A stretch of 64,000 bases of DNA from Catenuloplanes niger (GCF_031458255.1 NZ_JAVDYC010000001.1:7488501-7552500), one strand, 5' to 3'; positions 45,994-54,677 are shown, numbered from the stretch's first letter. The notes: generated by a model not told the origin, from the sequence alone. A program made the numbers and translations.

Positions 45994-46737
45994 CTATCTC
46001 GCCAGCGCGAGCGTGGCCCACAGGCCGTTGGCGCGGCCCGGTTCGGCGGCCGGCAGGACCAGCGTGGCGAGGCCGGCCTTGACCGCGCCCGCGTCCGCGG
46101 CGGAGTCGCCGACCATCAGCGCGCGTTCCGGCGGTACGCCGATCAGCTTGCAGGCCTTCTCGAAGATCTGCGGGTCCGGCTTTATCCGGCCGACCTCGTA
46201 GGAGAGCACGAACTCGGTGACGTACCGGTCGAGGTCCCAGGCGGCGAAGTGCGGGCGGATGTCGAAGCCGATGTTGCTGACCACCGCGATCGGCACGCCG
46301 CGCTCGTGCAGCGCGGCGAGCGTGGTGGCCGCGTCCGAGTAGGGCGCCCAGCCCTCGGGGACGGTCACCCGGTCGTAGAGCGCCTCCGCGAAGCCGGATA
46401 TCCCGGATTCCACAGTGTCCGCGAGCCCGGTGTACGCGGCGCGGTGGCAGTGCGCGTACAGGTCGCGCTCGGCCCATACCTCCGCCAGCTGCGGTGGGAT
46501 CCGGCGGGGGATCGGCCCGCCGGCCCGGCCCGCGGTGATCAGCCGGTCGGCCAGCGCGGTGGCGCGCCCGGGATCGAGCGTCGCGCCGCAGGCCGTGGCC
46601 GCCGCGAGCACCCAGTCGACCGGCGGCTCCACCTGCGCGAGGGTGCCGTGGAAGTCGAAGAGGATGCCCTCGATCGCTCGTGGCGGCTCCACCTCCGCCG
46701 GGCTCGTCTCGCTCGAACGCTCGTCGTGATCCGCCAC
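45994..46737 (-). CDS. HAD-family hydrolase with DFHGT motif
   Basis: 247 residues. Motif I reads FDFHGTL, so the usual second Asp (acid/base) is His. Motif II VVSNIGFD, motif III RIKPDPQIF and motif IV MVGDSAAD are intact. A helical cap lies between motifs I and II. Loss of the acid/base Asp suggests a changed reaction or slower phosphatase activity. GTG 46737 is chosen because a TATGGT -10 box (46745-46750) covers ATG 46749. It is divergent from helY. Confidence 0.8.
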   Translation of the reverse strand: MADHDERSSETSPAEVEPPRAIEGILFDFHGTLAQVEPPVDWVLAAATACGATLDPGRATALADRLITAGRAGGPIPRRIPPQLAEVWAERDLYAHCHRAAYTGLADTVESGISGFAEALYDRVTVPEGWAPYSDAATTLAALHERGVPIAVVSNIGFDIRPHFAAWDLDRYVTEFVLSYEVGRIKPDPQIFEKACKLIGVPPERALMVGDSAADAGAVKAGLATLVLPAAEPGRANGLWATLALAR

Positions 46738-46744
46738 GTCGAGA

Positions 46745-46750
46745 ACCATA
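46745..46750 (-). promoter_or_regulatory. -10 box for HAD gene
   Basis: TATGGT on the minus strand ends 7 nt before GTG 46737 and overlaps the alternative ATG 46749. Confidence 0.4.
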
Positions 46751-46856
46751 TCTGGTGGCGTCCCGCACCCCTCCTCACGGTGCGTGCCGCTGTCACGCCG
46801 CGCCGTGTGACCAGGGCCGCCGGAAAAGACAAAAGCCAAGATCGTGGGGGCTCGGC

Positions 46857-46862
46857 TACTGT
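46857..46862 (+). promoter_or_regulatory. -10 box for helY
   Basis: TACTGT ends 7 nt before GTG 46870; no ribosome site is visible, so a leaderless start is likely. Confidence 0.5.
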
Positions 46863-46869
46863 TGAGCGC

Positions 46870-49632
46870 GTGACATCTCCCGCTGAGCGGTATGCGGCTT
46901 CTCGCCGGCGGGCCGCGGAGTCCGCGAAGTTCCCCCGTCTGGATGACTTCGCCACCGATCTCGGCTTCGACCTCGACGACTTCCAGCGCGAGGCGTGCCA
47001 GGCCCTGGAGCGCGGCAGTGGCGTGCTGGTCTGTGCGCCCACCGGTGCGGGAAAGACCGTGGTGGGCGAGTTCGCGGTGCACATGGCACTGTCCGCGCCG
47101 ACCCGCAAGAAGTGCTTCTACACCACGCCGATCAAGGCGCTCTCCAACCAGAAGTACCACGACCTCGTCGACCGGTACGGTGCGGACAAGGTCGGCCTGC
47201 TCACCGGCGACAACGTCATCAACGCGGACGCGCAGGTGGTCGTGATGACCACCGAGGTGCTGCGGAACATGCTCTACGCCGGTTCCGCCGCGCTGGACGG
47301 CCTGGCGTACGTGGTGATGGACGAGGTGCACTACCTCGCGGACCGGTTCCGGGGCGCGGTCTGGGAAGAGGTGATCATCCACCTGCCCGCGACCGTGACG
47401 CTGGTGTCGCTGTCGGCGACCGTGTCGAACGCGGAGGAGTTCGCGGACTGGCTGGTCACCGTGCGCGGCCACACCGAGGTCGTGGTCTCCGAGCACCGCC
47501 CGGTGCCGCTCTGGCAGCACATGCTGGTCGGCCGCCGGATGTTCGACCTGTTCCACGACGCGGACGCGGCCCGCAAGCACGACGTGCACCCGGAGCTGCT
47601 GCGGTACACGCGCGAGCAGCTGCGGCGGATGGAGATGGGCGACCGCACGTCCGGCCCCGGCTGGGGCGGCCGCGGCGGGCGGAACAAGCGCTGGCAGCCG
47701 CCGCTGCGCTTCGACGTGATCGAGCGCCTGGAGCGCGCCGACCTGCTGCCCGCGATCATCTTCGTGTTCAGCCGGGCCGGGTGCGCCGCCGCCGTGCAGC
47801 AGTGCATGGCCGCCGGGCTGCGCCTGACCACGCCGGACGAGCGCGAGGAGATCCGCGCGATCGTCGAGGAGCGGATCACCGCGATCCCCGGTGAGGACCT
47901 GACCGTGCTCGGCTACTGGGAGTGGCTGGACGCGCTGGAGCGGGGCCTGGCCGCGCACCACGCCGGCATGCTGCCCGCGTTCAAGGAGGTCGTCGAGGAG
48001 CTGTTCGTCCGCGGCCTGGTCAAGGCGGTCTTCGCCACCGAGACGCTGGCGCTCGGCATCAACATGCCGGCCCGGTGCGTGGTGCTGGAGCGGCTGGTCA
48101 AGTACAACGGCGAGGCACACGTCGACCTCACCCCGGGGGAGTACACGCAGCTCACCGGCCGGGCCGGCCGGCGCGGCATCGACGTCGAGGGACACGCGGT
48201 CGTGGTCTGGTCACCGGAGGTCGACCCCCGGCACGTGGCCGGGCTGGCCAGCACCCGGACGTACCCGTTGAAGAGCTCGTTCCGCCCCTCCTACAACATG
48301 GCGGCGAACATCGTCGGCAGCGTCGGCATCGATCGCGCCCGCGAGCTGCTGGAGTCGTCGTTCGCGCAGTTCCAGGCGGACCGCTCGGTCGTCGGCCTGG
48401 CCCGCCAGGTGCAGAACAACGTGAAGACCATCGAGGGGTACGAGGACGAGGTGCGCTGCCACCACGGCGACTTCAACGAGTACTTCGGCCTGCGGGTGGC
48501 CATCGCGAACCGGGAGCGCGCGATCGCCCGGCAGGGCCAGGCGCAGCGCCGCGCGGAGACCGCCGCGTCGCTGTCCAAGCTGCGCCCCGGTGACGTCATC
48601 CGGATCCCGGCCGGCCGGCGTGCCGGGCTGGCCGTGGTGATCGACCCGGGCGTGGGCGGCTTCGGCGAGCCCCGGCCGATGGTGCTCACCCAGGACCGGT
48701 GGGCCGGCCGGGTGCCGGCCAGCGATTTCCCCGGCCTGGTCGAGGTGCTGGACCGGGTGCGGGTGCCGAAGAACTTCAACCCGCGGTCGCCCGCCGCCCG
48801 GCGGGACCTGGCCGCGGCCGTCACCGGGACCGGCCTGGACCGGCGCGAGGGGCGCCGCAACCGCACCCGCTCCGGCGCGGCCGACGACCACGAGCTGGCG
48901 CTGCTGCGCATCCAGATGCGGCAGCACGCCTGCCACCAGTGCCCGGACCGGGAGGAGCACGCGCGCTGGGCCGAGCGGCGGCACCGGCTGGAGAAGGACA
49001 CGGACGCGCTGCGTGACAAGGTCGCCGGCCGGACCGGTTCGCTGGCCCGGACGTTCGACGCGGTCTGCGGCATGCTGACCGTGCGCGGCTACCTGTCCGA
49101 GTCCGGTGAGGTCACCGACGCGGGCCGCATGCTGGCCCGGATCTGGACCGAGACGGACCTGATGGTCGCGGAGTGCCTGCGGCGCGGCACGTGGGAGGGG
49201 CTGGCCCCGGCCGAGCTGGCCGCCGCGGTGTCGGTCGCGGTCTACGAGGCGCGGCGGGAGGGCGACGAGCGCGCGTCCGTGCCGCGCGGCCCGGTCGCGG
49301 ACGCGGTCGAGGCGACCACGAAGATCTGGGCCGAGCTGGAGGCCGAGGAGGCGTCCCGCGGCCTGGAGCTGACCCGCGAACCGGATCTGGGGTTCGTCTG
49401 GCCGATCTACCGCTGGGCCCGCGGCGAGTCGCTGGAGAAGGTGCTGGCCAGCGGCCACAACCTGGACGGTGACATGCCCGCCGGCGACTTCGTGCGGTGG
49501 GCGCGGATGGTGGTGGACCTGCTCGGGCAGATCTCCAACGCCAGCGGCGCGACCGAGGAGGTGCGCACGACCGCCCGGCAGGCGATCGGCGTGGTCAACC
49601 GGGGCGTTCTGGCCTACAACGCGGTGGCGTGA
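46870..49632 (+). CDS. helY: DEVH-box RNA helicase HelY (Ski2/Mtr4-like)
   Basis: 920 residues. RecA-like core: Walker A APTGAGKT (56-63), DEVH (151-154), SATVSN (motif III) and QLTGRAGRRGID (motif VI). The C-terminal half carries the winged-helix and ratchet/DSHCT-like region (VAECLRRGTWEGLAPAELAA; ISNASGATEEVRTTARQAIG). Ski2/Mtr4-type helicases unwind RNA for processing or decay. helY follows tatAC directly in many actinobacteria; here a DUF5753/DUF397 module and a HAD gene intervene. A perfect hairpin follows the stop. Confidence 0.92.
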   Translation: MTSPAERYAASRRRAAESAKFPRLDDFATDLGFDLDDFQREACQALERGSGVLVCAPTGAGKTVVGEFAVHMALSAPTRKKCFYTTPIKALSNQKYHDLVDRYGADKVGLLTGDNVINADAQVVVMTTEVLRNMLYAGSAALDGLAYVVMDEVHYLADRFRGAVWEEVIIHLPATVTLVSLSATVSNAEEFADWLVTVRGHTEVVVSEHRPVPLWQHMLVGRRMFDLFHDADAARKHDVHPELLRYTREQLRRMEMGDRTSGPGWGGRGGRNKRWQPPLRFDVIERLERADLLPAIIFVFSRAGCAAAVQQCMAAGLRLTTPDEREEIRAIVEERITAIPGEDLTVLGYWEWLDALERGLAAHHAGMLPAFKEVVEELFVRGLVKAVFATETLALGINMPARCVVLERLVKYNGEAHVDLTPGEYTQLTGRAGRRGIDVEGHAVVVWSPEVDPRHVAGLASTRTYPLKSSFRPSYNMAANIVGSVGIDRARELLESSFAQFQADRSVVGLARQVQNNVKTIEGYEDEVRCHHGDFNEYFGLRVAIANRERAIARQGQAQRRAETAASLSKLRPGDVIRIPAGRRAGLAVVIDPGVGGFGEPRPMVLTQDRWAGRVPASDFPGLVEVLDRVRVPKNFNPRSPAARRDLAAAVTGTGLDRREGRRNRTRSGAADDHELALLRIQMRQHACHQCPDREEHARWAERRHRLEKDTDALRDKVAGRTGSLARTFDAVCGMLTVRGYLSESGEVTDAGRMLARIWTETDLMVAECLRRGTWEGLAPAELAAAVSVAVYEARREGDERASVPRGPVADAVEATTKIWAELEAEEASRGLELTREPDLGFVWPIYRWARGESLEKVLASGHNLDGDMPAGDFVRWARMVVDLLGQISNASGATEEVRTTARQAIGVVNRGVLAYNAVA

Positions 49633-49652
49633 CGCTCTCGCCCGTTTTCTGG

Positions 49653-49686
49653 CTCCCTGACCGAAGCTGACCCTTCGGTCAGGGAG
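49653..49686 (+). terminator. Terminator of helY
   Basis: CTCCCTGACCGAA (49653-49665) and TTCGGTCAGGGAG (49674-49686) form a perfect 13-bp stem with an 8-nt loop. Confidence 0.8.
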
Positions 49687-49771
49687 GTCTCACCGTTGGT
49701 CACTGGCGGTCCCGGCATGTGGGCGCGACCATTCGCACGGGGTTACACGTCCGTTCGGGGAGGGCGCTGCG

Positions 49772-50722
49772 GTGTCGGGTCAGATCCACCACTTCGAGTA
49801 CGGCGTCATCACGCCGGTCCTCAGCTACGCGCTCTCGGTGCTCGGCTCGGTGCTCGCGCTCACCTGCGCCGTCCGCGCCCGGGAGGCCGACTCCACCGGC
49901 CGGCGTGCGCGGTGGATCGCGGGCGCGTCGATCGCGCTCGGCGGCACCGCGATCTGGACCATGCACTTCATCGCCATGCTCGGTTTCGGGGTCGAGGGCA
50001 CCACCATCCGGTACGGCGTGCCGCTCACCGTGGTCAGCCTGGTGCTCGCGATCGTCTCGGTCGGCATCGGGCTGAGCCTGGTCGGCTTCGGCCGGGCGAA
50101 CTTCGTCAAGATCCTCGGCGGTGGCCTGTTCACCGGCGTCGGCGTCGCGGCCATGCACTACACCGGCATGGCCGGCATGCAGCTGGACGGCACCATCCGC
50201 TACGACCCGGTCCCGGTCGTGCTCTCCGTGCTGATCGCGGTGGTGGCCGCGATCGTGGCGCTGTGGCTGTCCGTGCGGGTGCGCGGCGGGTGGGCGATCG
50301 CCGGCTCCGCGCTGATCATGGGCGTGGCGGTCAACGGCATGCACTTCACCGGCATGACCGCGATGCGCGTCGAGCTGCACTCCGAGACGGTCCGGCACAC
50401 CGGCGTCACGTCCGGCACGCTGCTGGTGCCGATCGTGGTCGGCGTGATCGTCGGCGTGATCGGGCTGGTCTACGCGATGCTGTCCGCGCCGTCCGACGAG
50501 GACCGCGCCGCGCTCGCCTACATCGAGTCGCGCCGCAACGCCGGCGCCGCTCCCGGCCCGGGCCCGGCGGACGGCGCGGGCCCGGCTCCCGCGGGCCCGC
50601 CGGCCGGGCGCGGGCGCCGCGGGGTCATCGCGGCGGGTGACGCGTTCGCGCCGCAACCGCCCCGTGCGCCCACCCCGGGCGGCTCCGGTTTCCACGGCTT
50701 CGAGCCGAGGAAGAAGACCTGA
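49772..50722 (+). CDS. MHYT-domain membrane sensor protein
   Basis: 316 residues with seven hydrophobic helices. Three MHYT-type motifs are visible: IWTMHFIAMLG, VAAMHYTGMAG and VNGMHFTGMTA. The Met/His residues probably bind copper and may sense O2, NO or CO. The C-terminal ~70 residues are Pro/Ala/Gly-rich and lack any kinase, GGDEF or EAL output domain, so signalling would need a partner. The GTG 49772 start has GGGGAGGG upstream. Confidence 0.88.
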   Translation: MSGQIHHFEYGVITPVLSYALSVLGSVLALTCAVRAREADSTGRRARWIAGASIALGGTAIWTMHFIAMLGFGVEGTTIRYGVPLTVVSLVLAIVSVGIGLSLVGFGRANFVKILGGGLFTGVGVAAMHYTGMAGMQLDGTIRYDPVPVVLSVLIAVVAAIVALWLSVRVRGGWAIAGSALIMGVAVNGMHFTGMTAMRVELHSETVRHTGVTSGTLLVPIVVGVIVGVIGLVYAMLSAPSDEDRAALAYIESRRNAGAAPGPGPADGAGPAPAGPPAGRGRRGVIAAGDAFAPQPPRAPTPGGSGFHGFEPRKKT

Positions 50723-50735
50723 CACCACCTCCCCA

Positions 50736-50769
50736 CCGAAGGCCCGGCGCTCCCGCGCCGGGCCTTCGG
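50736..50769 (+). terminator. Terminator of MHYT gene
   Basis: CCGAAGGCCCGGCGC (50736-50750) and GCGCCGGGCCTTCGG (50755-50769) form a perfect 15-bp stem with a TCCC loop. Confidence 0.85.
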
Positions 50770-50942
50770 CTCGGGCGGCGACGCCGCACGTGATCCCGGC
50801 CCGCGGGAGGCGCGCGGCGCGGCGAGGCGACCGGCTCGAAGGGCCCGGACCCGCCGGTTGCCCGTCCCGCGAGGTGTCTGCCCCACCCGGGCCGGGCCCT
50901 GCGGCGCTCGGGACCCTCCGGCGCTCAGGCTCTGCGGCGCTC

Positions 50943-51163
50943 GGATCCTGGCCGACCCGGGATCCTGGCCGACCCGGGATCCTGGCCGACCCGGGATCCT
51001 GGCCGACCCGGGATCCTGGCCGACCCGGGATCCTGGCCGACCCGGGATCCTGGCCGACCCGGGATCCTGGCCGACCCGGGACCCTGGCCCACCCGGGACC
51101 CTGGCCCACCCGGGACCCTGGCCCACCCAGGACCCTGCGGTGTCCGGGACCCTGCCGCGCTCG
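50943..51163. repeat. 17-bp tandem array
   Basis: Eight perfect copies of GGATCCTGGCCGACCCG start every 17 bp from 50943 to 51062. Three copies of the variant GGACCCTGGCCCACCCG follow (51079, 51096, 51113), then two decayed units (51130, 51147). Related 15-17-bp units also lie just before 50943. There are no unique spacers, so it is not a CRISPR array. Confidence 0.95.
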
Positions 51164-51317
51164 GCATGCCGAGGCGGCCGGCCTGCGAGGAATGCGGGCC
51201 AGGTGTGACCGAGCCGGGGGCCGCCTGGCCCGCCGGCGCCGGATCGGGCGTGCCGTACCGCGGAGTCGGCTTTCGCAGATGGCGGGCGGTGACTTTACCG
51301 CTGATATATAACGGCGA

Positions 51318-51323
51318 TATTTT
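51318..51323 (+). promoter_or_regulatory. -10 box for TetR gene, with AT-rich imperfect repeat
   Basis: TATTTT ends 6 nt before ATG 51330. It lies in an unusually AT-rich imperfect inverted repeat (ACCGCTGATATATAACGG followed by GATATTTTCGGT), a plausible autoregulatory operator. Confidence 0.45.
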
Positions 51324-51329
51324 CGGTCC

Positions 51330-51962
51330 ATGAGCCCACGCGCCGCGGACCCGGAGGTCCGCCCGAAACTGGTCGAGGCCGCCGCCCGGATCCTGGGCGA
51401 GGAGGGCCCGGCCGCGCTCACCAGCCGCCGCCTCGCCGCCGAGGTCGGCACCTCGACGATGGCCGTGTTCAGCCGCTTCCGGAGCATGGCCGAGATCCAC
51501 TACGCGGTCCGTCAGGAGGGTTTCACCCGCCTGCACACCGCGCTGGACGCGCTGCCCCGCACCGCGGACCCGGTCACCGACCTGGTCGCGGCCTGCGACG
51601 AGCTCTTCGCCGCCGGTGTGCGCAACCCGCACCTCTACCGCGCGATGTTCATCGAACGCCCGCCGGAGGCCGACGACCTCGGCGTCGGGACGTACACGCG
51701 GCTGGTCGCCCTGGTCCGCCGCTGCGTCGACGCCGGCCGGTTCCCGGCGGCCGGTGGGCTGCCCGCGGCGCCGGAGGTGTGGGCCGCGCAGCTGTGGAGC
51801 ATGCGGCACGGCCTGGTCACCATGGCGATCGCCGGTCTGCTCCCGCCCGGCCAGGTGCGGTTCGTGCTCGACGACATGACGCTGCGGCTGCTGATCGGCT
51901 ACGGCGACGACCCGGCGCACGCCCGGGTCTCCATCTCCACGGGAGGGCAGTGGCATGAGTGA
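51330..51962 (+). CDS. TetR/AcrR-family regulator
   Basis: 210 residues. The N-terminal HTH is at residues ~10-55 (LVEAAARILGEEGPAALTSR; LAAEVGTSTMAVFSRF). The C-terminal ligand-binding domain is the WHG type (RNPHLYRAMFIERPPE; WAAQLWSMRHGLVTMAI). It should repress itself and the overlapping DUF3159 gene until a ligand binds. The two genes overlap by 8 bp. Confidence 0.92.
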   Translation: MSPRAADPEVRPKLVEAAARILGEEGPAALTSRRLAAEVGTSTMAVFSRFRSMAEIHYAVRQEGFTRLHTALDALPRTADPVTDLVAACDELFAAGVRNPHLYRAMFIERPPEADDLGVGTYTRLVALVRRCVDAGRFPAAGGLPAAPEVWAAQLWSMRHGLVTMAIAGLLPPGQVRFVLDDMTLRLLIGYGDDPAHARVSISTGGQWHE

Positions 51963-52566
51963 CCGATTCGGCGAGTTGTGGGAGCGTACCGGTGGATTCC
52001 CGGGTCTCGTGCAGTCGTCGCTGCCGCCGGTCGCGCTGGTCGCGGCGAACGGGCTGTGGGGCCTCCACCCCGCGATCGCGGTCGCGGGCGGCGTGGCGCT
52101 GGCGGTCGCGGTGTGGCGGGCGTCCCGCGGCCAGTCGCTGCGCCCCGCGGCCGGCGGCCTGATCGGCGTGGTGATCTCCGGTTCGCTGGCCGCCCGCAGC
52201 GGCGAGGCCCGCGACTTCTTCCTGGCCGACATCGCCTGGTACGGCGTGGCCGCCGTGCTCCTCGCGATCTCCGTCCTGATCCGCCGCCCGCTGGTCGGCG
52301 TGGTCTGGAGCGTGCTGCGCGGCGCCGGCCCGTCCTGGCGGCACGACCCGGCGTCGCTGCACGGATACGACCTCGCCACCGCCGTGCTCGCCGCGGTCTT
52401 CGCCACCCGGTTCGCGGTGCTGCACCACCTCTACACGCGGGACGAGGTCGGCTGGCTGACGGTGTCGAAGATCCTGATGAACTATCCGCTGTGGGCGCTC
52501 GCGCTGGCGGTCGCGGTCTGGGCGGCCCGCCGTTCCGGCCGCCGCCTCGCCCACTGCACGGCCTGA
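51955..52566 (+). CDS. DUF3159 family membrane protein
   Basis: 203 residues with about six membrane helices (for example IAVAGGVALAVAVWRASRGQ and WYGVAAVLLAISVLIRRP). FRFGELWERTGGFPGLVQSS-like start and VVWSVLRGAGPSWRHDP are typical of actinobacterial DUF3159. Its function is unknown; coupling to a TetR regulator hints at export or tolerance of the regulator's ligand. It ends 3 bp before the convergent reductase gene. Confidence 0.85.
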   Translation: MSDRFGELWERTGGFPGLVQSSLPPVALVAANGLWGLHPAIAVAGGVALAVAVWRASRGQSLRPAAGGLIGVVISGSLAARSGEARDFFLADIAWYGVAAVLLAISVLIRRPLVGVVWSVLRGAGPSWRHDPASLHGYDLATAVLAAVFATRFAVLHHLYTRDEVGWLTVSKILMNYPLWALALAVAVWAARRSGRRLAHCTA

Positions 52567-52568
52567 AC

Positions 52569-53009
52569 CTACGCCTGGCGTCGTTCCAGGACAAAGACCG
52601 GGATCACGCGATCGGTCTTCGTCTGGTACGTCGCGTAGTCCGGCCAGGCCTCGCAGGCGCGCTCCCACCACTCCGCCCGCTCCGCGCCGTGCACCTCGCG
52701 CGCGTCGTAGTCGTGCTTGGAGTCGCCGTCCTGCAGCTCGACGTGCGGGTGCGCGATCAGGTTGTAGTACCAGACCGGGTGCTTGGGGGCGCCGCCGAGC
52801 GAGGCCACCACCGCGTACCGGCCGTCGTGCTCGACCCGCATCAGCGGGGTCTTGCGCAGCTTGCCGCTCTTCGCGCCCACCGAGGTCAGCACGACGATCG
52901 GCTTGCCGCGCAAATCGTTGCGCTCCGCGCCGTCCGACGCCTCGAACGTCTCGGCCTGCTCGCGCGCGTACTCGGACGGGCTGGGTGCGTACTCTCCGGT
53001 CAATGGCAT
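52569..53009 (-). CDS. Deazaflavin (F420)-dependent nitroreductase family protein
   Basis: 146 residues. The Ddn-type blocks are [20 protein letters not shown] (F420 phosphate-binding), [20 protein letters not shown] and the C-terminal [13 protein letters not shown]. Members reduce quinones or nitro compounds with F420H2. ATG 53009 has a TACCAT -10 box 6 nt upstream. With the LLM oxidoreductase at 6846 it suggests that the organism makes F420. Confidence 0.9.
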   Translation of the reverse strand: MPLTGEYAPSPSEYAREQAETFEASDGAERNDLRGKPIVVLTSVGAKSGKLRKTPLMRVEHDGRYAVVASLGGAPKHPVWYYNLIAHPHVELQDGDSKHDYDAREVHGAERAEWWERACEAWPDYATYQTKTDRVIPVFVLERRQA

Positions 53010-53015
53010 GATCCG

Positions 53016-53021
53016 ATGGTA
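53016..53021 (-). promoter_or_regulatory. -10 box for Ddn-like gene
   Basis: TACCAT on the minus strand ends 6 nt before ATG 53009. Confidence 0.45.
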
Positions 53022-53119
53022 GACACATCCGGCGGGCGGATGCTTGCACAAGACATGTCCGGTGTCGGTTGCCCGTCGCTCCGGTGCCCTCGGCGCGGTC
53101 CGCGCACCATCCTGTCTAT

Positions 53120-53791
53120 ATGCGTCCTCTTCGATACGTCGCCGTCCTTCTGGTCGCCGTGGTGCTGCTGGCGCCCGGTGCCGCGCTCGCCGCGGCGCCC
53201 GGTGCCGCGGCGGTGGGGACCGTCTCGCTCACCTTCGACGACGGGCCGCACGCGACCTACACGCCGCAGATTCTCGACGTGCTCGCCGCCGAGCGCGTCA
53301 CCGCCACGTTCTGCCTGGTCGGCACGCAGGCGCAGCGCTATCCCGCGCTGGTCCGCCGGATCGTCGCGGACGGCCACCGGCTGTGCAACCACTCGATGCG
53401 GCACGACAACATGTCCACCTGGACGCCCGCGCAGATCGAGGCGGACCTGCTGGCCGCGAACGCCGCCATCCGCGCGGCCGCGCCGGACGCGCGGATCCCG
53501 TACTTCCGTGCGCCGTACGGTGCCTGGGGGCAGTCCGCCGCGGTCGCGGCCGGGCTCGGCATGGCCCGCCTCGGCTGGACCGTCGACCCGCGCGACTGGA
53601 GCCGGCCCGGCACCGACGCGATCGTGACCGCGGTCCTGGCTCAGCTCCGGCCGGGCGGCATCGTGCTGATGCACGACGGCGGCGGCGACCGTTCCCAGAC
53701 CGTGGCCGCGCTGGCCGTGCTGATCCCACGGCTGCGCACGGACGGCTGGACGTTCGCGGTCCCGCCCACGCTCACCCCGGCGGCAGCGTGA
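53120..53791 (+). CDS. Secreted polysaccharide deacetylase (NodB domain)
   Basis: 223 residues. A Sec signal peptide ([20 protein letters not shown], cleavage near ALA at 22-24) precedes a full NodB domain: TFDDGPH (Asp40, Asp41), HSMRH (His91, His95 metal ligands), RAPYG (from Arg130), DPRDW and LMHDGG (His185). All catalytic residues are present, so it should remove acetyl groups from chitin, peptidoglycan or another GlcNAc polymer outside the cell. Its 3' end overlaps the convergent nuclease gene by 20 bp. Confidence 0.92.
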   Translation: MRPLRYVAVLLVAVVLLAPGAALAAAPGAAAVGTVSLTFDDGPHATYTPQILDVLAAERVTATFCLVGTQAQRYPALVRRIVADGHRLCNHSMRHDNMSTWTPAQIEADLLAANAAIRAAAPDARIPYFRAPYGAWGQSAAVAAGLGMARLGWTVDPRDWSRPGTDAIVTAVLAQLRPGGIVLMHDGGGDRSQTVAALAVLIPRLRTDGWTFAVPPTLTPAAA

Positions 53792-54677
53792 GCGAGGCGG
53801 ACGGCACCAGGTTGAGGTCGCGGATCGCGCCGCGCAGGTCGTCCGGCCGGAGCCACAGCCGGTACTCCGGCTCGACCCGGAAATAGTCCTCCGGACCGAA
53901 CAGCTCGCGGGTACGCATGTCCGCGCAGTACCGCTCCCGCCAGGCGCGCGGGCCGCCGGTGAGCTCGCGTCCCGCCACCAGCGACCGGGTGATCTGGAAC
54001 AGCCGCTCCATCGACCGGTACTCGTACGCCAGCAGCGTCTCCGCGGACTCCCAGATGCCGCGCCGCGCCGCCCGCGCCTCGACCGCGGCACCGATCAGCA
54101 GCGCCAGGTCCGCCGCACCCGGGATCGACGGATGGATCACGAACGGCGCCGCCCACCCGGCCCGGACCAGGTCGAGGTTGAACGTGGACCGCTGCTCGCG
54201 CGTCATCGTCCGGCGCTCCGCCGCGGAGTAGTCCGGGGCGAGGTAGGCCAGCAACCGGTGATTGCTGTCGAACGGCGTGTCCGCGGTCCGCACGAACAGG
54301 TTGCGCCGCGTCCCGTTCTCCCTGGTCAGTCGCGCCGCGATGTTCGCCTTGCCGAACTCCGACGCGGCCTGCCCCTGCGCGAGGTGCAGCGTGCCGGCGT
54401 GGCCGGTCTCCAGCCGTGGCTTCAGGTGCTCCGCGAGCGCGTCGCCGATCGGCGCCCGGCCCTCGTCCATCCAGGACGCGAGCTGCTTGAAGTCCTGATC
54501 GATCGCGGCCGCGCGCTCCGCCGACCGCGCGGTCACCTCCGGCGTGTCCACACTCAGCATCCGCACCGGCATGCGGAGATTCGGCGTGTCACCGTCGGTG
54601 ACGTCGACGAGCGCACGCGCGCCCAGGTTCGGCATCGAGGCACCCGCCGGCGCCCAGAGGATCTGCACGGGGTCCAT
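53772..54677 (-). CDS. Thermonuclease (SNase-like) family protein
   Basis: 301 residues, no signal peptide. LVDVTDGDTP and VRMLSVDTPEVT fit the Asp/Arg/Glu active-site strand of staphylococcal nuclease, and NHRLLAYLAP with NLDLVRAGWAAPFV fit the second half of the OB fold. It is much longer than secreted SNase (~150 residues) because of a helical insert (about residues 55-110) and a ~100-residue C-terminal region. Nucleic-acid cleavage is likely but unproven. ATG 54677 has AGGTGG about 8 nt upstream. It lies downstream of the Ala/Glu-rich gene on the same strand, separated by hairpins. Confidence 0.75.
   Translation of the reverse strand: MDPVQILWAPAGASMPNLGARALVDVTDGDTPNLRMPVRMLSVDTPEVTARSAERAAAIDQDFKQLASWMDEGRAPIGDALAEHLKPRLETGHAGTLHLAQGQAASEFGKANIAARLTRENGTRRNLFVRTADTPFDSNHRLLAYLAPDYSAAERRTMTREQRSTFNLDLVRAGWAAPFVIHPSIPGAADLALLIGAAVEARAARRGIWESAETLLAYEYRSMERLFQITRSLVAGRELTGGPRAWRERYCADMRTRELFGPEDYFRVEPEYRLWLRPDDLRGAIRDLNLVPSASLTLPPG

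Larger units (their letters stand above)
50723..51329. other. Gap between MHYT and TetR genes with 17-bp array
   Basis: 607 bp. It contains the MHYT terminator, a GC-rich stretch with no recognisable gene, the 17-bp tandem array, and the TetR promoter. Open frames through the array encode short repetitive peptides and have no other coding signs. Confidence 0.6.

Noticed and set aside
50895-51163. 17-bp repeats as a possible CRISPR array
   Set aside because: Units are directly adjacent with no unique spacers, shorter than CRISPR repeats, and no cas genes exist in the window.
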